This document shows, one piece after another, positions 1 through 5,254 of a stretch of DNA of 5,693 nt. The notes beneath the pieces were generated by a model that saw nothing but the letters and a program-made list of their open reading frames with translations, did no database searches and was not told where the DNA came from. The stretch is from Parvularcula sp. (GTDB lineage Bacteria > Pseudomonadota > Alphaproteobacteria > Caulobacterales > Parvularculaceae), in the NCBI GenBank assembly GCA_003506635.1, contig DNZB01000221.1:1-5693 (forward strand), read 5' to 3'. The translations under genes and the position numbers were made by a program. The stretch's first letter is position 1; each line of letters opens with the position of its first letter.

Positions 1-839
1 TGCTGGTTTCGCCGGGCGGACAGCTTGGTCAGGATCGCCGCCGCCGTCTCCTCGACGGATTTTCGCGTCACGTCGATCACCGGCCAGCGATGCCTGGCGT
101 AAAGGCGTTTGGCCCGCAGCACCTCGGCGCGAACGCTCTCCAGATCGCAATAGCCCTCGGCGTGATCGGCCGCGTTCAGGCCGCCAAGGCGGCTCTGGCG
201 GATTTGCGCCAGACGCTCCGGGCTTGCGATGAGCCCGATGACCAATGGGTTTTTAAGACTTGCAAGCTCCGGCGGCGGCTCGGCGTGGGGAACGAGCGGG
301 ATGTTCGCAGCTTTAACGCCGCGATTGGCGAGGTACATGCAAGTCGGCGTCTTCGACGTGCGGCTGACCCCGACAAGGACGACGTCCGCGGGTTCAAGAT
401 CATAAGCCATCTGCCCGTCATCATGGGTGAGCGTGAAATCGATCGCCGCGATGCGCCTGAAATAAGCGTCATCCATTTCGTGCTGAGCGCCGGCCTTGCG
501 CGTCTGTTCAAGCCCCAGAAAATCCGAGAAGGCTTCGATAAAGGGATCGAGCACCGAAATGGCCGGCGTCTGCAATTCCGAACAGCGCGTTTCAAGAAGA
601 CGGCGAAGCTCCGGATTGACGACGGTGTAAAGTACGAGCCCCGGCGCGTTCTCGATGTCGGTCAGCACCCTTTCCATCTGCGGCTTCGAGCGGATGAGCG
701 CATAGATGTGCTCGAACGCATAGGCGCTCGCAAATTGCGATGTCACCGCCTTGAAGACGGCGTTCAAGGTCTCGCCGGTCGAATCCGAAACGAGGTGAAC
801 ATGGAAGTAGCTCGACATTTTTCCAGCGAGGGCGGTCAT
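1..839 (-). CDS. ppsR: PEP synthase / pyruvate phosphate dikinase regulatory protein (PpsR, DUF299), 3' end cut by window edge
   Basis: Bifunctional cytosolic kinase/pyrophosphorylase that switches PEP synthase or pyruvate, phosphate dikinase off (ADP-dependent Thr phosphorylation) and on (Pi-dependent dephosphorylation), controlling PEP supply. Seen: an N-terminal YFHVHLVSDSTGET segment typical of the family, a P-loop-like GVSRTSKTPT at about residues 157-166, and the family C-terminal pattern PVIDVTRKSVEETAAAI. The frame is open for 279 codons with no stop before base 1. The visible end is already at the usual family terminus, so only a few residues should be missing. Start choice: ATG at 839 has an AAGAGGA ribosome site 10 bases upstream. 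The in-frame ATG at 818 (MSSYFH) fits the family N-terminus but has only a weak TGGA. Which enzyme it targets is not visible here; alphaproteobacteria commonly have the dikinase. It is divergent from hemE across the putative origin. Relatives in rhizobia are, from memory, followed by maf-aroE-coaE-dnaQ. Confidence 0.93.
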   Translation of the reverse strand, partial: MTALAGKMSSYFHVHLVSDSTGETLNAVFKAVTSQFASAYAFEHIYALIRSKPQMERVLTDIENAPGLVLYTVVNPELRRLLETRCSELQTPAISVLDPFIEAFSDFLGLEQTRKAGAQHEMDDAYFRRIAAIDFTLTHDDGQMAYDLEPADVVLVGVSRTSKTPTCMYLANRGVKAANIPLVPHAEPPPELASLKNPLVIGLIASPERLAQIRQSRLGGLNAADHAEGYCDLESVRAEVLRAKRLYARHRWPVIDVTRKSVEETAAAILTKLSARRNQ

Positions 840-849
840 CGCAGAGCGA

Positions 850-856
850 TCCTCTT
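850..856 (-). promoter_or_regulatory. Ribosome binding site of ppsR
   Basis: AAGAGGA on the minus strand lies 10 bases before the ATG at 839. It favours that start over the in-frame ATG at 818, which is preceded only by TGGA. Confidence 0.55.
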
Positions 857-882
857 CGGCCGGGCGGTCTCGACAAACTTGT

Positions 883-891
883 TGTGGACAG
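883..891 (-). other. Degenerate DnaA-box-like site
   Basis: The minus strand reads CTGTCCACA, 7 of 9 matches to TTATCCACA with an intact TCCACA core. It is the only TGTGGA core in the ppsR-hemE gap. A single 7/9 match is weak on its own; its position in a syntenic origin region is the main reason to list it. Confidence 0.4.
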
Positions 892-1164
892 GTTGGGGAA
901 ACGCTGTGCAAGGAACGGCCGCAAGGTAAGGGAAGGGCGCGCCGAATTTTCCCGCCGCGCCGGTTTCAACCAGGCATGCACCCTCGGCGCCCATAAGCGC
1001 GGGGATTTCCGGATGCGCACAAGGGACACAGCGGCGAGCGCGGGAAAGTGCGGAAAGATCGTTCGGGAAACAATCTTGCCGCGCGTAAAAAGAGCGCTTC
1101 ATCGAAGGAACACGCATGCCTTTCACGCAGCGCCGATGGTGCAAGGATCGGCGCCCGCCTGTGG

Positions 1165-1169
1165 GAGTC
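1165..1169. other. GANTC (CcrM-type methylation) site
   Basis: GAGTC. GANTC is the CcrM target in many alphaproteobacteria and its methylation state is tied to fork passage. A second site, GACTC, lies at 1252-1256 inside the CtrA-type box, and a GAATC lies at 781-785 early in ppsR. Outside this area I found only three others, at 3887, 4137 and 5685. Confidence 0.5.
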
Positions 1170-1170
1170 C

Positions 1171-1179
1171 GGTGGATAG
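1171..1179 (-). other. Second degenerate DnaA-box-like site
   Basis: The minus strand reads CTATCCACC, 7 of 9 matches to TTATCCACA. It shares the pattern CT(A/G)TCCAC with the site at 883-891, so the two may be one lineage-specific variant. This is weak evidence. Confidence 0.35.
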
Positions 1180-1222
1180 CGCCGGGAAAGAGCGCTCCCC
1201 CTTCGTTTTCCCCGGTTTCCCC

Positions 1223-1270
1223 CATTAATACTTTCTTCATCAAGCTTAATAGACTCTTAAAGGATAAGAA
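1223..1270. other. AT-rich block, candidate DNA unwinding element / hemE promoter region
   Basis: 35 of 48 bases are A or T, in a window that is otherwise clearly GC-rich. It lies directly after a pyrimidine-rich run (about 1195-1222) and ends 26 bases before the hemE start. TTAA occurs at 1225, 1246 and 1257, with spacings of 21 and 11 bases, close to two turns and one turn of the helix. Only two other TTAA tetramers were seen in the window (253 and 313). Such a block beside hemE could be where an origin melts, the hemE promoter, or both, as at the Caulobacter origin. Confidence 0.5.
1246..1260. promoter_or_regulatory. CtrA-type box (TTAA-N7-TTAA) upstream of hemE
   Basis: TTAA, seven bases, TTAA: the exact half-site spacing of the CtrA response-regulator consensus. 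The seven-base spacer (TAGACTC) contains a GANTC methylation site, GACTC at 1252-1256. In Caulobacter, CtrA sites in the origin block initiation, and one overlaps the strong hemE-side promoter. This box sits 36 bases before the hemE start, so the same dual role is a reasonable inference. The extended CCAT element of the best CtrA sites is absent. Confidence 0.55.
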
Positions 1271-1296
1271 GCGAAAGCCCGAAGGACGCTGAACCG

Positions 1297-2319
1297 GTGA
1301 AACCACTTCTCGCGGCCGCCAGAGGCCAGGAACAGAAAACTCCGCCGATCTGGCTGATGCGGCAGGCCGGGCGGTATCTTCCTGAATATCGCGCAACGCG
1401 CGCCAGGGCGGGATCGTTCCTCGACCTCTGCTACAATTCCGACCTTGCGGCTGAAGTGACGCTGCAACCGATCCGGCGCTATGATTTCGACGCGGCGATC
1501 CTGTTCGCCGATATCCTTCTCGTTCCGCACGCGCTTGGGCAGGACGTCAGCTTCATGGAAGGCGAGGGGCCGCGCCTCGCGCCGGTCAAGACGCTGGATG
1601 ATCTTGAACGGTTTCGCGGGCGGGACATTCACGCGCAGCTGGCGCCGGTCTATGAGACCGTTCGGCTGGTGCGCGCGCGCCTGTCGCCGGAAAAAACCCT
1701 GATCGGTTTCGCCGGCGCACCGTGGACGGTCGCCACCTATATGATCGGCGGCGGCGCGCAGCGCGATCCCGCGGCGCTGCGGAAGATCTGGTATGACGAT
1801 CCGGGTTTCGCGGCGGCGTTGACTGCGCTCCTCGTGGATGCGACGGCGGCCTATCTCATCAGACAGATCGAAGCGGGCGCGGAAGCCGTGCAGCTTTTCG
1901 ACAGCTGGGCCGCCGGGCTGCCTGAACCGATCCTCGAAGCGGCGTGTCTTGACCCCGCTGATGCGATCGCGCGGAAAGTCAAAGCCGCCTCCCCCGGAAC
2001 GCCGGTTATCCTCTTCCCGAAGGGCGTCGGCGCGTCGGCGACGGCCTTCGCCATGCTCGACAGCTGCGATGTTATCGGCATTGACCACGCGCACCCCTTC
2101 GCGCATGCGCGCCGGCATCTCAGCCCCCACGCGACGGTACAAGGCGGCCTTGATCCCATGCTGGTCGTCGCCGGCGGCCGGCGGATGGAGGAAGAAGCCC
2201 GCCGTCTGCGGGAGACTTTTCGCGGCGCGCCTTACATCTTCAATCTCGGCCATGGCCTGACGCCTGACACGCCGCCGGAGAACGTCGCGCGCCTTGTTGA
2301 AATCGTGCGGGGGGCGTAG
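1297..2319 (+). CDS. hemE: Uroporphyrinogen III decarboxylase (HemE)
   Basis: Cytosolic enzyme that removes four acetate carboxyls from uroporphyrinogen III to give coproporphyrinogen III in haem synthesis. The 340 residues match the family length. Seen motifs: LMRQAGRYLPEYR (20-32), substrate-binding site of the family; FADIL (70-74) with the catalytic Asp72; GFAGAPWTVATYM (137-149) with Tyr148; FDSWAAG (201-207); and C-terminal FNLGHGLTPDTPPENV (315-330) with His319. The start is GTG at 1297: it is the only start fitting the family N-terminus, a stop lies in frame at 1258, and GAAGGA (1281-1286) is a plausible ribosome site 10 bases upstream. Odd: residues 261-268 read GIDHAHPF where many homologues have GLDWTVD-like sequence, and QGGLDP (292-297) replaces the common QGNLDP. 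It is the first gene of an operon with hemJ and next to the candidate origin and CtrA box. Confidence 0.97.
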   Translation: MKPLLAAARGQEQKTPPIWLMRQAGRYLPEYRATRARAGSFLDLCYNSDLAAEVTLQPIRRYDFDAAILFADILLVPHALGQDVSFMEGEGPRLAPVKTLDDLERFRGRDIHAQLAPVYETVRLVRARLSPEKTLIGFAGAPWTVATYMIGGGAQRDPAALRKIWYDDPGFAAALTALLVDATAAYLIRQIEAGAEAVQLFDSWAAGLPEPILEAACLDPADAIARKVKAASPGTPVILFPKGVGASATAFAMLDSCDVIGIDHAHPFAHARRHLSPHATVQGGLDPMLVVAGGRRMEEEARRLRETFRGAPYIFNLGHGLTPDTPPENVARLVEIVRGA

Positions 2320-2324
2320 CGCCG

Positions 2325-2771
2325 ATGACGGAATTCCTCAGCCAGCACTACCTGACGCTGAAGGCGCTGCATCTTTCAGCTGTGATCGCCTGGATGGCGG
2401 GGATGATGTATCTGCCGCGGCTCTTCATTTACCACCATGAAAGCGCACAGGGCGGGGAGGCCGAAGCCTTCTTCGTCAAGATGGAACGCCGCCTCCTCAA
2501 AGGCATCATGACGTCCGCGCTCGTGGCGGTATGGCTGTTCGCGCTTTTGATGCTGTGGGCGAACCCGGCGCTTTTGAAGGCGGGGTGGTTCCATGTGAAG
2601 CTGCCGATGGTGATCGCCATCTCCGGCATCCACGGCTTTTACGCCGCGACCCAGAAGAAATTTGAAAAGGGGGAGCGGCCCCATACCGGAACCTTCTGGC
2701 GGATCATGAACGAAGCGCCGTTCGTCCTGATGCTGGTCGCGCTTTTCATGGCGGTGACGAAGCCGTTTTGA
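2325..2771 (+). CDS. hemJ: Protoporphyrinogen IX oxidase HemJ
   Basis: Membrane enzyme that oxidises protoporphyrinogen IX to protoporphyrin IX, the penultimate haem step, in bacteria lacking HemY/HemG. At 148 residues it has the normal family length. Seen: LKALHLSAVIAWMAGMMYLPRLFIYH (12-37) with conserved His16 and Trp23; MERRLLKGIM (53-62); WFHVKLPM (88-95) with Lys92; and RIMNEAPF (116-123). About four hydrophobic helices are visible, near 10-30, 60-78, 90-107 and 122-145. It starts 5 bases after the hemE stop, so it is almost certainly co-transcribed; the ribosome site is only a G-run at the end of hemE. hemH, which as I recall separates hemE from the RP883-type gene in Caulobacter and Rickettsia, is absent here, and rho, the usual next gene in rhizobia, is not downstream. 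Confidence 0.94.
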   Translation: MTEFLSQHYLTLKALHLSAVIAWMAGMMYLPRLFIYHHESAQGGEAEAFFVKMERRLLKGIMTSALVAVWLFALLMLWANPALLKAGWFHVKLPMVIAISGIHGFYAATQKKFEKGERPHTGTFWRIMNEAPFVLMLVALFMAVTKPF

Positions 2772-2777
2772 GGTCCG

Positions 2778-3335
2778 TCAGATCTTCTCCGAAAGCCCTA
2801 TCGCGACGCGGCAGCCGGCGCTGATCACCGCGCGCATCAGCGTGAAGGCGGGCGCTTCCTTCGCGCCATGGGCTTCGGCTGTCGCCTTGTGGCCAAGCTC
2901 ATCCTCGCGGAAACGGGCGACCGTCTCTGCGAGCGCCGGTTCGGCGGCCTCAAGTTCCGCCGCCTGTGCGGCGTAGTGCTTTTCGATGACATCCTCGACC
3001 GCGGCGGTCGCGGCCATCGCAGCTTTCTCGCCCATCAGCGCCGTCGCCGCGCCCAGCGCAAAGCCAGCCGCGTTCCAGATCGGCGCGAGCAGGGTAGGGC
3101 GGACGCTCCGCTCCGCAAGGAGGCGGTCAAAGGTTTTGAGGTGCGCCGCCTCGCCCTTTTCCATCTCCTTCAAGACCGCGGCGATGTCCTCGCGGCCCCT
3201 CGCGCGATCGAAGATCGCCCGCTGTCCGCGATAGATCTGCACGGCGCCGTATTCGCCTGCGTGATCGACGCGCAGCATTTCGTGCAAGCGCTTGTCGCGC
3301 GGGCCCGGGCGGCTGGGGGTGGAGGCATAGCTCAT
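2778..3335 (-). CDS. coq7: 5-demethoxyubiquinol hydroxylase Coq7 (di-iron)
   Basis: Peripheral membrane di-iron monooxygenase that adds the last ring hydroxyl in ubiquinone synthesis. The 185 residues fit the family. All metal ligands are visible: Glu28 in LRVDHAGEYGAVQIYRGQ (21-38), E62xxH65 in EKGEAAH, Glu114 in VEDVIEKHY (113-121), and E146xxH149 in FREDELGHKATA. This is the two-repeat ferritin-like pattern of Coq7. The start ATG at 3335 has GAGG 7 bases upstream, and that GAGG overlaps the dsbB stop, which suggests translational coupling. The stop lies only 6 bases from the hemJ stop on the opposite strand, leaving no room for separate terminators between the convergent genes. Confidence 0.96.
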   Translation of the reverse strand: MSYASTPSRPGPRDKRLHEMLRVDHAGEYGAVQIYRGQRAIFDRARGREDIAAVLKEMEKGEAAHLKTFDRLLAERSVRPTLLAPIWNAAGFALGAATALMGEKAAMAATAAVEDVIEKHYAAQAAELEAAEPALAETVARFREDELGHKATAEAHGAKEAPAFTLMRAVISAGCRVAIGLSEKI

Positions 3336-3344
3336 ATCGCAGCC

Positions 3345-3899
3345 TCACATTCGCAGCGCGCGCGGCCTTGCCGCATCGCGCGCGTCGCTGAAGGCGTGAG
3401 CCGCGGCGAGCGCGCAGAGCGCAAAGAGCGCCGCGGAGACAAGCAGATTATACCCGGCCATTGAGACGCCGAACAGCCGCCACGCGGCCTCCGCGCAGGT
3501 CACGACGGGCGCTGCGCCGCTTAGAACATCGTCAAGCGCCGACGGATCGATCGCGACAGGCCCGGCGCCTGAACAGGTCGCGGGGCCCGGCCAGAATTTG
3601 TACTCAACGCCGGTGTGGTAGAACGCGAGCCCCGCGCTGACGAGGTAAACGAGCGCCAGCGCGCCCGCCGCCGCGGCGGTGACGCGGCGCGCCTTGAAGA
3701 AAAGCCCGAGCGCCAGTCCAGCGAGCGCGACGCCAAGGCCCGTCCAGTGCGCCTCGCGCTGGTCAAGGCAGAGCGCGCACGGGGCAAGCCCGCCGAAATG
3801 CTCGAACGCATGGGCCCCCGCAAGCAACAGCGCGCTTGCCGCCGCAGCGATCGCAAGCGCGCCGCGCGGCGCGGCCGAAAACTGAAGGAATCCCGACAT
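3345..3899 (-). CDS. dsbB: Disulfide bond formation protein B (DsbB family)
   Basis: Inner-membrane protein that re-oxidises the periplasmic thiol oxidase DsbA and passes electrons to quinone. 184 residues with four hydrophobic helices, near 13-31, 52-69, 73-93 and 150-170. The first periplasmic pair is CALC (Cys41, Cys44), followed by Arg48, which matches the spacing of the quinone-contacting Arg in the E. coli protein. The second pair is Cys109 and Cys135 in the long loop between helices 3 and 4. All four working cysteines are thus present. An extra Cys162 lies in the last helix. It lies 9 bases upstream of coq7, probably one transcript. No clear ribosome site precedes the ATG. It could be a DsbI-type paralogue; its DsbA partner is not in the window. 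Confidence 0.9.
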   Translation of the reverse strand: MSGFLQFSAAPRGALAIAAAASALLLAGAHAFEHFGGLAPCALCLDQREAHWTGLGVALAGLALGLFFKARRVTAAAAGALALVYLVSAGLAFYHTGVEYKFWPGPATCSGAGPVAIDPSALDDVLSGAAPVVTCAEAAWRLFGVSMAGYNLLVSAALFALCALAAAHAFSDARDAARPRALRM

Positions 3900-3971
3900 C
3901 GCCGGCGATCATAAGGCGCGGGAATGCCGGCTCATCCTGCGCGGATCGTCGCGGGGGGCGCGGCGAAAAGG

Positions 3972-4742
3972 TCAAAACAGCCCGGCGACCCAGTCCTTCA
4001 GAAGCGTCGCGAACTCGACGCCGAAGAAAATCGCCACGACCAGAAACGCCGCCACCCAGCCAAGGCCGATGACAAGGCCAAGGATGACGAAAAGCCCGTC
4101 GCGCTGGATCAGGCCGAGCGCGGTCACGGCGATGCCGATTCCGGGCACGGTGTTGGTGCCCGGAAAGGGCGCCAGCACGGACAAGGCCGGCACCATCAAC
4201 AACGCGCCGGCGATGCGCGCGCCCATGCGCCCGGTGACAGCGGGCAGGCGCGGGCGGGCAATCCTTTCAAGCCAGCGCACATATTTTTCGCTGAAGTCGA
4301 GAACCTTGCCGAACTCCTTCAGCTGCAAGCGCCGCGCGCGCACGCCTTGCGGAAACCACGGCGCCTGGCGGCCCGCCGCCATCTGCGCGGCGAGCGCCAG
4401 CATCGGCAGGGATACAATCTGCGGCAGCAGATAGACGAAGGGCGGCGTACAGGGCAGGGCCAGCAGCAACATCAACATCCCGAACGCCCGCTCGTCGAGG
4501 CGATCGATGATGACGCCAAGCTCGGCTTCCGGCGCGAGGACAGGCTCGGCCTCGTGACTTTGCGCGGCGCGCGCGGCGCGCCAGTCCGCCTCAAGATCGG
4601 CGAGCATCGCGCGGAAGAGGTCGATGACGCCGCGGCGGGCGTCGATCGCATGCTGGATCTCTTCGGCGGGATCGACGGGGTGCATGGCGGCGGGGGCGGC
4701 GTTGAGCATCAGGGGCATGTTCCCGAACGCCCGCCAAGGCAA
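3972..4742 (-). CDS. exoD: ExoD-family membrane protein (exopolysaccharide synthesis)
   Basis: ExoD was found in Sinorhizobium as a gene affecting exopolysaccharide and alkaline tolerance; its biochemical role is unresolved. The family core starts near residue 75 (LGVIIDRLDERAFGMLMLLLALP) and continues through a Pro-rich hydrophobic stretch (PCTPPFVYLLP, 97-107), GRQAPWFPQ (114-122), WLERIARPRLP (147-157), and the C-terminal hydrophobic helices with LGLIQRDGLFVILGLVIG (199-216). Four or more membrane segments are likely. The frame opens at TTG 4742, and ATG codons follow at 4718, 4709 and 4685; none has a convincing ribosome site, so the start is uncertain. Even from 4685 the product (237 residues) exceeds the usual ~200, because a charged, helical N-terminal region of some 50 residues precedes the core. 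It lies 33 bases downstream of hxlR and may share its transcript. A 72-base gap separates it from dsbB. Confidence 0.86.
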   Translation of the reverse strand: MPWRAFGNMPLMLNAAPAAMHPVDPAEEIQHAIDARRGVIDLFRAMLADLEADWRAARAAQSHEAEPVLAPEAELGVIIDRLDERAFGMLMLLLALPCTPPFVYLLPQIVSLPMLALAAQMAAGRQAPWFPQGVRARRLQLKEFGKVLDFSEKYVRWLERIARPRLPAVTGRMGARIAGALLMVPALSVLAPFPGTNTVPGIGIAVTALGLIQRDGLFVILGLVIGLGWVAAFLVVAIFFGVEFATLLKDWVAGLF

Positions 4743-4775
4743 GCGTGCGCGCGCACCATTATCGCGCCGGCGGGT

Positions 4776-5153
4776 TTATTTTTTCATGAGGTCTTCGGGC
4801 GTCCTGGTCATGAAGGTGGCCGGCGCCGGCCATCGGTCTGGCAACTCCGCCTCGCCCCAGCAGCAGATCGCCTGCAAGACCGGCAGCAACCCGGCCCCGC
4901 TCCGGGTCAGTTTATACTCGCGGCGCTTCGGACGCCGCTGATAGAGCCGGCTTTCGATCAGGCCAGCGTCCTCCATCGCGACCAGGCGGGCGCTCAAGAT
5001 ATTGCTTGAAATCCTTTCGGGGCTCTCAAGGAATTCCTTGAACCGCGCCTTGCCGTTCATGAGATCGCGCAGCAGCACCAGCGTCCAGCGATCACCGACG
5101 AGGTCGAGCGTTGACGCGATCGGGCAGCCCGAACGGAAGTCGCCGCCGATCAT
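4776..5153 (-). CDS. HxlR-family winged-helix transcriptional regulator
   Basis: DNA-binding dimer of the HxlR branch of the MarR-like regulators. 125 residues. The family pattern is clear: SGCPIASTLDLVGDRWTLVLLRDL (8-31), then RFKEFLESPERISSNILSARLVAMEDAGLIES (37-68, helix-turn-helix), and the wing RRPKRREYKLTRSG (73-86). Cys10 is at the position that senses electrophiles or oxidants in relatives such as YodB and HypR; Cys97-Cys98 near the C-terminus are additional candidates. The start ATG at 5153 has AGGGG 9 bases upstream. The gene is divergent from the GFA gene across a palindrome, so it probably represses itself and that neighbour. HxlR itself activates formaldehyde-fixation genes in Bacillus; whether this protein responds to aldehydes is inference. 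Confidence 0.94.
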   Translation of the reverse strand: MIGGDFRSGCPIASTLDLVGDRWTLVLLRDLMNGKARFKEFLESPERISSNILSARLVAMEDAGLIESRLYQRRPKRREYKLTRSGAGLLPVLQAICCWGEAELPDRWPAPATFMTRTPEDLMKK

Positions 5154-5180
5154 GGCCGGCAGCCCCTGCGGGTGCGGCGG

Positions 5181-5210
5181 ATCATATCGCTTGTAACTTG
5201 CAAGTCACAA
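5181..5210 (-). promoter_or_regulatory. Predicted hxlR promoter
   Basis: Minus-strand TTGTGA (5205-5210) as -35 and TATGAT (5181-5186) as -10, 18 bases apart. The -10 matches the sigma70 consensus at 5 of 6 positions, the -35 at 4 of 6. The -35 is one arm of the palindrome, which suggests autorepression. Confidence 0.5.
5191..5210. promoter_or_regulatory. Palindromic operator between hxlR and the GFA gene
   Basis: TTGTAACTTG joined to CAAGTCACAA: a 20-bp inverted repeat with no spacer and only one mismatched pair (position 5 against 16). The inner ACTTGCAAGT is perfect. It overlaps the -35 elements of both divergent promoters. Adjacent HxlR-type dimers commonly bind such dyads, so the local regulator is the obvious candidate ligand. 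Confidence 0.72.
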
Positions 5211-5227
5211 CGCCTTAGTGCTATGAT
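5198..5227 (+). promoter_or_regulatory. Predicted promoter of the GFA gene
   Basis: TTGCAA (5198-5203) as -35 in the centre of the palindrome and TATGAT (5222-5227) as -10, with an 18-base spacer. Transcription would start near 5234, giving a leader of about 20 bases. Confidence 0.55.
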
Positions 5228-5242
5228 CCCGCGACGATCGTC

Positions 5243-5249
5243 AAGGAGG
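5243..5249 (+). promoter_or_regulatory. Strong ribosome binding site of the GFA gene
   Basis: AAGGAGG lies 5 bases before ATG 5255 but only 2 before the in-frame GTG 5252, so it selects the ATG. Confidence 0.75.
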
Positions 5250-5254
5250 CGGTG

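Larger units (their letters stand above)
896..1221. repeat. Cluster of seven GGGAAA/TTTCCC hexamers
   Basis: Copies on the plus strand start at 896, 1042, 1065 and 1184. Copies on the minus strand occupy 948-953, 1207-1212 and 1216-1221. Each is preceded by C or G, giving (C/G)GGGAAA. The last two are direct repeats 9 bases apart and border the AT-rich block. By eye there is no further GGGAAA in the other 5.2 kb. With 60% GC I expect about 0.2 in this gap by chance (both strands). Near matches are CGGAAA at 1051 and TTTCCG at 1006. The binding protein, if any, is unknown to me. Confidence 0.6.
840..1296. other. Probable chromosomal replication origin (oriC) between ppsR and hemE
   Basis: This 457-base stretch has no convincing gene. 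The flanking pair, hemE on one side and a divergent PpsR-family gene on the other, is the arrangement known at the mapped Caulobacter crescentus origin (hemE and an RP001-type gene) and its Rickettsia counterpart. That RP001 belongs to the PpsR family is from memory. The Sinorhizobium chromosomal origin is also next to hemE. Seen inside: a 73% AT block at 1223-1270, a TTAA-N7-TTAA box at 1246-1260, GANTC sites at 1165-1169 and 1252-1256, two imperfect DnaA-box-like 9-mers (883-891, 1171-1179), and seven GGGAAA hexamers. Against the call: no perfect TTATCCACA box is present, whereas most origins have several good ones. It must also hold the promoters of ppsR and hemE, which could explain part of the signal. 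Confidence 0.55.

Noticed and set aside
90..929. Long plus-strand open frame of 279 codons
   Set aside because: It is antisense to ppsR, whose protein motifs are unmistakable; the translation is Arg-rich with no recognisable domain, as expected from a GC-rich shadow frame.
906..1147. 9-bp direct repeat GTGCAAGGA at 906-914 and 1139-1147
   Set aside because: One pair of identical 9-mers in a gap this long is close to chance; not a DnaA box match.
884..1228. Open frame of 114 codons inside the ppsR-hemE gap
   Set aside because: GTG start, very basic low-information product, no ribosome site and no family resemblance; a minus-strand frame at 836-1396 in the same area is equally unconvincing and overlaps hemE.
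1246..2253. Minus-strand frame of 335 codons opposite hemE
   Set aside because: hemE is certain on the plus strand; the antisense product is Arg-rich without domains.
2772..2777. Possible bidirectional terminator between hemJ and coq7
   Set aside because: Only 6 bases separate the stop codons and I find no hairpin with a T-run around them.
3901..3931. Two GCCGGC hexamers in the dsbB-exoD gap
   Set aside because: Each is a short self-complementary GC hexamer, frequent in this DNA; no T-run or regulatory context. I see nothing else in the 72-base gap.
4761..4782. CGCCGGCG followed by a T-rich run, terminator-like on the plus strand
   Set aside because: The palindrome has no loop and no plus-strand gene ends nearby; the T-run is the complement of the Lys-Lys-stop end of hxlR.
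3924..5009. Plus-strand frame of 361 codons opposite exoD and hxlR
   Set aside because: It spans two real minus-strand genes and the gap between them; Gly/Arg/His-rich composition indicates a shadow frame.
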